64,000 nucleotides of DNA from contig CM060065.1 of NCBI GenBank assembly GCA_030533445.1, forward strand, positions 51,157,964 to 51,221,963, read 5' to 3'. The stretch's first letter is position 1. Each line of letters opens with the position of its first letter. The stretch is from Cyprinodon diabolis. Taxonomy: Eukaryota; Chordata; Actinopteri; Cyprinodontiformes; Cyprinodontidae. The notes beneath the pieces are model-generated. The model had not been told where the DNA came from and did no database searches. It was given only the letters and a program-made list of their open reading frames with translations. Below are positions 55,944-64,000 of this stretch, in pieces. Made by a program: the position numbers and the translations under genes.

Positions 55944-58900
55944 TTGCATTTTTTCCCACATTTCTATCTACTAAATGTGTTTTTTTCTAACACCCTCTTA
56001 TGTTCATTGGTAAATAACTGTGTATCTGGAGAATAAAGCTTTAAGGAAAAAACGGGGATCAGTCCAGTCCTCACTGGTATCCCTCTATAAATGGCTGCTT
56101 TGTAAACATGGTGACACTGTTCCTTGTTCTAAACCGAGCACTTTGGATTAGTTTCATCAAATTCACTGAATACACAATCAGTGCCATATGCACAAACACA
56201 CATAAACTTGCACGCACACCCATGAGCTATGCCCCCAAGTGCTTTTCACTATAGCAGTGATAATTATTAGGACAGCTGCAACCTATGCCAGAAAACGTTC
56301 ATAAGCAGTGCATTGCTGTTTTCCAATGATTGGAGAAGAAACCAACAGAAAAGAAGAAATGGGTAGAAAACAAATGCATCCCCCAAGACAACACAGAAAA
56401 AAGAATATTCAAAGGAGGATAAGAAGGACGGTATGGAAAAGCATTGAAATGTCTCGCTTTGAGAATATAAGACTTGCCACTGGCAAAGCTGCGCATGCTT
56501 ACAAATCCAAATTTGCCACCAATTTTCTAGGATTTCTGGAGGGGACAGTAGCTTATTTCTTTCCCCTGTCGGAGACTGGAAGGTTGGGGATTTAGGTTTA
56601 TGGGAAGAACAGGCAGACTTATGATACAGAACTAACTGCCTTCACCAGAAAGGGAGAGCACCATTCATTCTGATCGCTACTTGTACATTAAAGTTCATTT
56701 GCAAAACCACTCTAATCGTTGTGGTAAAATCAAGCACTCTAAATTTCCCACCAACCTCAGAACATCTCCTCCTCCTGCAGCATCACCATTGAAAACCGCA
56801 GTTTTCAATTTCTAGAGTAAGAAAAAGGACAGAGGGTAAAAAGCCTCTTCCAGTATTACATCTTTTCTACTTTATTACCAGTCCTGTGGGAGAATAGGAG
56901 GCAGCTTTGCAGCCTAGCTATCTGTTTATATTTTCTTTACAAGACTATATTGGAATTATAATTGCGTTCTATGGCACCTTCTTTTTGGTGTCTTGCTCTG
57001 CTTAAAGGTCCTGTGGACCTGGGGAGATGAAGAAAAATGGACCCCTTTTGAGGAATTCGATTACTGAGGAACAAAATGCAGCTGCACACCAGCCTCCCCT
57101 TTTTTTTCTTTCCATTTTCCCCCCCTTTCCTATTTTCCTCCAGGTGTCAATCTGTGGGGATGCTGGATATTAGAGCTGGAACGGCACTGACGCAAACGTG
57201 CTGGAAAATGATTCCTTTGTGCAAAAAAAAAAAAAGGAACACAGAAAGTGGAATATATGAGAGAAGCCTTGTTATGAACCAAAGAACCCTCCAACATTTT
57301 TTCTACTATTGACCCCCAGACTCTGCTGCAGGGATATTAATTGCTTTATTGACTCGTGTGATTGTTTTCTATTTTTTTTTCTGTCCTACCAGAGGTCATG
57401 TTGCTGAAGTGCTGCCTGTTTTTTAGGGAAAGTGATGCCACTTCAGGAATACTACAGAGATACTGCTTCAAGTGAGAAACAAAAAAAATAACAGAATTCT
57501 GCACGCTTAAATGAATTCACGCATTTCTGAATGCAGCCTTTGATTTATAATTCAACACGGGGGCTCAAGTTGGAGTAACTAAATCTTTTGCATACAAGCA
57601 GCTGCAGGCATTATTGGTGCTGTTTGACATAATTTATGGTTTAATCCAAAAATATTTTTTAAACTTGAAAAAGAGAAAAAAAAATAGAAGAGAAAGTTTT
57701 ATCGCAAGTCACGACACAATGTAAGACGCACGTTACACGCACAAAGCCTAAATATTCTATCACAATATAGATAATTACTGATATTATTGCAGCTGAACTA
57801 CACTGCGTTGTGCACTCGAGTGAGACAGTGAGTTTGTATCCTTAATAATGTTTGGAATTAATTAAAATGCAAAGCCACCAGCCCTGAGTGCAACCACAGG
57901 TGGCAGCGACGAGAGCGCGACGAGAACAGCCGTGATGGCTTCCTGGCTCCATAACTCATGTCCATTTAACCAACAACTCCTAATTTTATTATTATTTTTT
58001 TAATATTTTTTTATTATCATTATTTTTTTTTTTTTTTACTACCAGCATCACAATGAGATGGGTTAGTCATTTTACACAACAATTTCCTGTGTGATATTAT
58101 TCTGTCAATAAGTAATTACTTGCTTGGCAAATTGCTGTGCAAAATGTTCATCGGGGGGGAGAAGATCCATATCAATTGTTCATTTGCATAATGCAAATGA
58201 ATCCTATGAGAGTGAAAAACAACTTTCCTGCCATCAGTGACAGTTGGATGCCAGAAATGCTCCTGGAGAAGCATAAATGACTTTACTAAAGAGCAGCACA
58301 GAGGTCTAGACAGTTTGGTTTCTGGGCTTGCCTTTAAAGAAGCTGTTCTGTAGCATCGCCGCCCCTGTATCCATGGATATATGTCAGTAGAAGGAAAAAT
58401 TTGTGTTATCTGGTTGTTCACATGTTTAAATGAGGCACAATCATCCAACTACATCCTTACAGAGTATAGTTTGGAACGAAATCATCTTCCTTTTGTTATT
58501 TATTATATATTACTATAATATGTTTGCTATCCTGAAGGACCTCATGTTTTTATCTGCGAAAGGTAGATATATACTGTAAATAAAAGTTCCTCTCTTAAGT
58601 TAAATGAGCAGTTATCAAATAATCCGTAGTGGAATCAATCAGAAAGCAGACAATAAACAGTCATTTATATTATTATTTCTGCACAGTGGCGGAGCCCTGC
58701 AGGGACCGATGTGCACTGAGTGGTGACTAAAAAACTGATTAGCAGTTTAGGGTCAGTCTACACTAATTTACCAACTGCGAAATAAATGAGAAAAACAGCT
58801 GGATTTTCCAAATTAATCAGGGAAGTAAGACTAGATATTAAAGAGGCCCTTGCTAATAAATTCATACACATATTTATACGTCTATGCTGTCTTAATCTGT

Positions 58901-59177
58901 AATGGTTGTGTATAATATACATGTTAAATTAGTTGAGCGGTGGTTCTTTATAATTTCATAGAAGACCCTCCCGGCAACGAAAGGCTCATAAGTTTCTCTT
59001 CCATTCCCATCAATCAGAAAACCGAGTTCTGAAAGAGCACAAGTTTTTTTAATTAATGTTAGTATATTGATGCCAATAATTACTTAGTTACAGTCATTTT
59101 GTTGTTGGTTTATTGTTAAAACACTAACAATATTCAAACTGAGAGTATCAGTGCTGCCAACCTCTGTTTAAAGGGGG
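55944..59177. other. Transposon-poor intronic stretch
   Basis: No exon and no repeat with readable ends over 3.2 kb. It contains a palindromic pair of octamer sites at 58179-58201. Good candidate area for conserved non-coding elements of the cadherin intron, but this is inference from the absence of repeats only. Confidence 0.5.
58179..58201. promoter_or_regulatory. Palindromic pair of POU octamer motifs
   Basis: The octamer ATTTGCAT (58182-58189) and its reverse complement ATGCAAAT (58191-58198) face each other one base apart within a perfect inverted repeat with 11-bp arms. ATGCAAAT is the consensus site of POU/Oct transcription factors. Enhancer function is an inference; chance occurrence in AT-rich DNA is possible. 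Confidence 0.35.
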
Positions 59178-59186
59178 AACTACTAG

Positions 59187-59730
59187 TAACCTGACTCCGA
59201 CAGATGGATTTGCTCCGCATATACATCTGGAAACCTTCCGTTGAAGTAATTTTGGAAAGGGGTGAAAATACTGGTTAGCTGATTGGCCTATGTTGGTGAT
59301 AGACGGGCCAAATAAACCAATCAGATCAACGAAGCATATGACGTACTAACAGAGCGACGACGAAAACACAACCACAAGCCAGGCTACTCTTGCCGAAACC
59401 AGTCGGGAGAAGAGCAAAAACATCTTTTCCTCTGAGAAAAGCCTCCAGAGCAGTGTTTTGCTCTTCTTTCAGTGAAGAAATACTCTGTAATTGCGATAAA
59501 ACTTGCTCGATAGCCACGCTAACGCTAGTTTAATCGGCTGAAGCCGCCATGTTCTTTAGACTGAACTGTCGAGCTTCTCATTGCGTCACACCTCAACCCG
59601 CCTCAAAGCCAACGCTGATTGGACGTTCGTTTGGTGAACAGCTCCAAATTTTCTTTAACGGAGAGTCTCCAGACTGATTAGCGAGTGAAACCTTGAAAGC
59701 TCGGGAGATCAGGATGGTCTCACGAGGCTA
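59187..59730 (-). mobile_element. RecQ-exon transposon, copy 3
   Basis: A 544-bp copy almost identical to that at 30038, in the same orientation. Flanks are AACTACTAG (59178-59186) and AACTACTGG (59731-59739), a 9-bp duplication with one mismatch. The hairpin is slightly degraded (ATACATCTGG). Its near-identity with copy 1 argues for recent transposition of both. Confidence 0.78.
59326..59550 (-). pseudogene. RecQ-like helicase N-terminal exon fragment, copy 3
   Basis: Same content as copy 1: ATG at 59550, MAASAD then TAA, and in the following frame the AIEQVLSQLQ lead-in, SLKEEQ and the Walker A GFGKS. The 63-codon open part is identical at protein level to that of copy 1. It contains no helicase motifs beyond motif I and cannot be functional by itself. 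Confidence 0.6.
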
Positions 59731-59921
59731 AACTACTGGTTCCAGAGTTGGTGAAATATTTTCCAATGGAACAATAAATCATCTGGTAAGGTTGGCTATA
59801 CAGGTGGTCAGTGATTGGCCAGGGTGGCAAAGGCCTCTCTTCTAACTCCATGCCTGTTTTAGTTGACCATTTCGTGTTTAAATGTGGTTTTATGTCGCCT
59901 ATACAGTATATCCATTTTCCT

Positions 59922-60124
59922 TGGGAGCCTAGTGGTTAGAACAGTGTGCTTGTCCTCTGAGAGGGTTGCAAGTACTTGGTTGGATCCCCACAGCCTGCAC
60001 TCTGGGTTCCTGAGCAAAACCTTTAAACCCCCAACTGCTCCCTGGGCACCACACAGTGGCAGCTCACTGCTCCCCAAGTTAAATGCAGAGTGAATTTACC
60101 CATTGTCGGACAATAAAGGGATTT
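59922..60124 (+). mobile_element. tRNA-derived SINE, copy 2
   Basis: Same family as 41497: head GGGAGCCTAGTGGTTAGAAC, degenerate B box GGTTGGATCCC, body CACTGCTCCCCAAG and tail GGACAATAAAGGGATTTT. The mutated B box makes it older or less active. Confidence 0.8.
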
Positions 60125-61349
60125 TATTTTTTTTGCATTACATTTTCAAAAACATGATGCTTTTGAATGGGAAATGTTCAGCTTCTCCTGCAAACATGTT
60201 GCAGCCTAACTTAAAGACTGTAAAGCTAGTATTTGCCTTAGCCAACACATTTTTCTTTTTAATCCAAAGCTTTTATAACACCACAAAGATACTTTATCCC
60301 AACTACACCATGGTGTGATTATGGTCTATGGTAGGTCTAACCCCTTAGGCTGGTATTTGTATTTTATCTCCATACAGTTCACACTTTGAAAGAAAAATAT
60401 AAGAAAACCAATATTTGACGAGTGGAGCAAGGGTTTGTGAGCACTTATCCATTTGCCGACACATTAGCAAGGGATGAGCTTCCCGCCACTCCATTAGGCT
60501 TCCTTTTTACAGAGTAACACCATTTTAGACTCCTGTTTGCTTAATATGCAGGATCCGACCCGTCTATTTGTTCCTAATCAACTGATAAGACGAAAGGCCT
60601 TTTCTACAACCCCCGGAGGATGTAAACCAAACTCTTAATGGTCATTAGAAGCAATTATGTTCCGTAGCTGGCATGCACCAGTCTACTTTTGCTGTGTTTG
60701 CTGCCTAGGCGCATGTTGATCTGATGTGGACACAGGGGATCATGACTGCAGCTTTGGAGAGATTCAGAATATGCTTCCACATGCACAAGCTAACAGCATC
60801 TCCTATTTGACGGTGAATAAGTTCACTTTCCTGTCTGACTGCCTGCTGTGACTGAGACACGATCCTATTTGCACACGTTTTTAGCGTATTGACTGAGAGT
60901 TAGCTGGTTCTATCTGAAAGCCCAGTTCTAGAACTGCTACATGACTGAGAGAAACACCCTTCTATTCTCCACTATTGAAAGCATCTATTACAAACCACTC
61001 TGACTGTAATGTAATTGCTGTGTTGTTGAAGACATCTTGAGGACACCCCACAAAGAAACAGTGCGAGTCCATCCCGGCTGCTGGGGCACCTCGCAATTAG
61101 CCAGCTCCTTTTTGTGCCAGATTATTCAGGACTTACAGTTTTTATGTAAAACCAACAGAGATCAAACAGACTGAGCCCTAATCCTCACAAGCGAACTCAA
61201 GAAGTAAGTATTGATGAATGTAAAGCCAGCACAAAACCTCATGAACAAGCAGCATACAGACCCTTTTAGCATGCAAAAAAGAAATGCCACTCTTGCTTTT
61301 ACTGTATAAAAATAACATGATGTCTGTAAAACTCCCACTCATCTGAATC
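60125..61349. other. Intronic sequence, nothing recognised
   Basis: No exon or repeat end. 60400-61100 is of mixed composition and free of simple repeats. Confidence 0.45.
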
Positions 61350-61357
61350 CTATAGAG

Positions 61358-61574
61358 CAGTGGGCCTCAATCATCCAGCACCGATGCTGTGCAGGTTTTA
61401 GATGTTTCTGTGTTGCAGCACACCTGATACAAATGTATGCATGACCTCCTCAGCAGCCATCAGATGCTGCAAAATCCTATTAACCACTCTTTCATAAAAG
61501 TCAGGCACTTACGGCAAGCAAACACCTAAACATGCAGCACAAGGGCACTCGAGGAGCAGGATTGAGAACCACTG
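61358..61574. mobile_element. Short hAT MITE (217 bp)
   Basis: Inverted ends CAGTGGGCCTCAATC and, on the minus strand, CAGTGGTTCTCAATCC. The flanking octamers CTATAGAG and AGATAAAG agree at only 5 of 8 positions, so the target duplication is decayed. Confidence 0.65.
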
Positions 61575-61904
61575 AGATAAAGCTGACAAAATATGTGTTC
61601 CCCATACAGATTTTTTATGTTTTTGAAGAGTAGATAAAAATATTATTTTTTATAATAATCTATGGTTTCATTAATGATTTTAAAGGGGCCATAAGATTTT
61701 TATTTTTTTTCTAAAATTGACTTTGAATTCATGTTTAAACGTTTTTTTGGAGAAAACAAAATTAGAGCTCATTCACACCCCTTTTCATTCTGCTCCCACT
61801 CCTCAAGTTTATGCATAAGAAATTGAAGCGCATGTATGCATGTTGATGTGCATGTAGCCTTAGCGACATTAGCCGTGCTTTGTTTACCAATAGGCAAGAA
61901 GATA

Positions 61905-62115
61905 TGGACGTAGCAACACTTACTGACTACCTGCAGGTGATTCACTAATGGGTGGAAAGGCTCCTTTTGGTGGAATGGAGACGGAAGGAATAAAAGCTAA
62001 AATTATTCCAGTATTGAAGTCGATACAGAACGAGAACCAACATTGCACTTTGTAGGTAGCGTGCTCTCTTGTAGGTTTTTCTGATTTGAACCATGAGCCC
62101 ACAAGAATCCAGCAA
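61905..62115. repeat. Diverged repeat shared with 18695-18905
   Basis: Shares an ordered series of short matches with 18695-18905, including ACTACCTGCAGGTGA and TTTTGGTGGAATGGAGA. No ends or coding content were found. Confidence 0.35.
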
Positions 62116-62539
62116 ACCACTCTCACACTTCGGATTTTAAAGGCAGGTTTTAATTGAAGCCCAACCCAGACATTTTAACATGAAATAAGTCTGATTTTTG
62201 GGTGATGACTAGCTTGATTATATAGGAAAAACAAAATTTATATGAAAAGTTGAGTTTCATCCAGACTTGGAAATATATTAAATGAGGTTTTGGAACTGTA
62301 GAGAATAACAGTGAGAACCAGCAGATACACACTGGATTCATAGAAAAGTGGTGTAGCAATGCGTACAGGTGTACATTGTACGCCCTTTATGCCCTTTACT
62401 AAAAAAGGAAAAATTGTACGCCGCTATTGGGAAGTATGGCTTTAGTATACCCTAATTCTTCCTGGGAAACTTTGCTCAAATGTTCAAAATGTCACAAGCA
62501 GACGATGGAGTTGGAAAATTGAACTTCTGATGCTTGATG

Positions 62540-62717
62540 CGCGACATCAACCAATCAGAGAAGCTGATCTGGTAGCTGGCAGGGAGTCAGACACAGCACT
62601 GCTGATGCAGAGCGCTATGATCACTCCTCTGAAACACTTTATCAACGCCTAAATTAACTTGTCAAAACCTGCCGGCAAAATATGTTTGCTTTTATTATTC
62701 TGGTGCCTGCAGTTTGG
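62540..62717 (-). mobile_element. Fragment of the Harbinger-like element, inverted
   Basis: Reverse complement of the interior of the element at 32986 (about 33425-33605): TCAACCAATCAGAGAAG, GATCACTCCTCTGAAACACT, AAACCTGCCGGCA and TGGTGCCTGCAGTTTGG occur in the same order. The terminal repeats are not present, so this is a decayed remnant or a related longer element. Confidence 0.75.
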
Positions 62718-64000
62718 TTGACAACCTACCTAAATTACGTCAATCCTATACATGTAACTGTGACAAAAAAAGCACAGAGGTTTGTCCGATTCTGCGTTTG
62801 ATAAGGTCCTACAAAACAAGTAGGTGCATTCCTAGATATCTAAGTCCTCCCATTTACACTCATCAATCAGTTAAAATGATTTCTATCAAGGTTCCACTTT
62901 CAAATATATCAGTGACCTTGACTACCAAATAAATCATCATACAAAAAAGCTATTTTATCAGATGCCTGTGAAGAGTAGAACAGTTCATGTACTGTAGTGC
63001 TCAGCTGTGTAAACAGGGCGACACAAAAGCCGCTCACACACCGACGCCAGCACGAGCCTCTTTGTTGACGGGGAGGGCCATTGTCAGAAAACTAATAAAG
63101 AGGCAGAGTGTTGCTGCGGTGCAGTAATTACACATCCCAGGATATCAGCACAGTATTTATAAAAACACCAGGCATCACCAAAGAACAAAAGGTCACACAG
63201 ACAGATACGGCTTTAGCATTTTGAGAGGATGGGCTGAAGCCGCAGCAGCGGTGGTGCACGGTTGCACAAACATAACAAAAAAAAAAGATAATGTCATGTT
63301 TTCTTATCTGACCACTCAAAGAGAGACGAAGACTATACTTGAGTTTGCATGCACATCTGTGTTTGTGTGCCACCTTGTGCCGAGAGAGACGGTGATAAAA
63401 AACGGCACATCTTGGCAAGCTGTGGTTGGAGCGAAGGCACCGATGTCAGCAAACACAGAGTGCTGCACCGATTGAGATGTAGGGAAATGAACACCTGTGT
63501 GACTGGTTCAGTCCAGAAGGATGGTACATTGTTTTTGTCCAACTCTTAATCGAGCACACACACACACACACACCTTAATAGCAAACCATTTAGGATTCAT
63601 GGAGCCGTCACAATCTTGCTTTCTCACTACAGCTGCTCCCTGTCTTCACCAGCGCGCGGAGCTTTTGTGATGCAGATAGAGCACAGAAAGTAATATAAAA
63701 GGGCACTGTGCCATTTGGCTGAGATCCTTTCCTTAGAAGCGAGAAGCATCATCTCTTGAGACTCAGAGGGAGGGTTTCCCTCGAAGACTCTGCTCCTTGA
63801 GTACACCAGGTTTCTAAAGTGTCTTTACACTTCTCGGGTTACCTAAAAACAATTTTTGTTTTTCCCAAAGGATAGCAGAGTTGACATATTTGTGAGTTTT
63901 AGCACTGAAATGACACATAGATAAAGCTCAAGAGAGATGTAAGACCTGGCCCCTAAAGCCACAAACATAGAAGCTGTTTTATCACAGAGATGCATTCAAA
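62718..64000. other. Intronic sequence with a (CA)n tract
   Basis: No exon found. A CA dinucleotide tract of about 19 bp lies at 63555-63573. Confidence 0.5.

Overview
This window is vertebrate, most likely teleost, nuclear DNA. The evidence is one spliced cadherin exon with eukaryotic splice sites, a fish-type L2 non-LTR retrotransposon, Tc1/mariner, hAT, Harbinger-like and TTAA-flanked DNA transposons, tRNA-derived SINEs and long tetranucleotide microsatellites. There is no operon-like gene packing.

The only host gene recognised is a type II (classical) cadherin on the minus strand, seen as a single 295-bp exon (5327-5621) that encodes the rest of EC1 and the start of EC2. It looks most like CDH8. 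No other exon of the gene was found. If no exon is hidden, the 58 kb to the right is one intron (upstream in the gene) and the 5.3 kb to the left is part of the next. The remaining sequence is therefore treated as intronic.

Layout. 1-5 kb: a hAT remnant with a broken BED-finger exon and a 657-bp hAT with perfect target duplications. 5-6.3 kb: the cadherin exon, a (GATA)n tract 47 bp before its acceptor, and an L2 relic. 6.5-10.5 kb: a possible TTAA element, a hAT-like end and an inverted L2 3' end. 11.5-16.5 kb: two sister hAT copies in opposite orientation, one carrying a roughly 0.9-kb GGAT-type array. 17.5-21 kb: a solo LTR broken by a palindromic MITE, an unclassified repeat and a second MITE copy. 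21.3-25.2 kb: an L2 element with an uninterrupted endonuclease-reverse transcriptase frame. 30-34 kb: a small element carrying a RecQ-helicase-like first exon, a Tc1 element with one stop codon, and a Harbinger-like element. 37.7-38.8 kb: a second, more damaged Tc1 family. 41.5-50.2 kb: dense small transposons (SINE, LINE tail, TTAA-flanked MITEs, a second RecQ-bearing copy, two hATs, another palindromic MITE). 51.6-56 kb: a second solo LTR, an intact Tc1 transposase and two more MITEs. 59.2-62.7 kb: the third RecQ-bearing copy, a SINE, a small hAT and a Harbinger fragment.

The elements do not form a pathway. They are independent insertions, several with target-site duplications readable to the base. 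The most unusual is the roughly 540-bp RecQ-exon element with 9-bp duplications, present three times. Family names are given from memory of conserved motifs; no database was searched.
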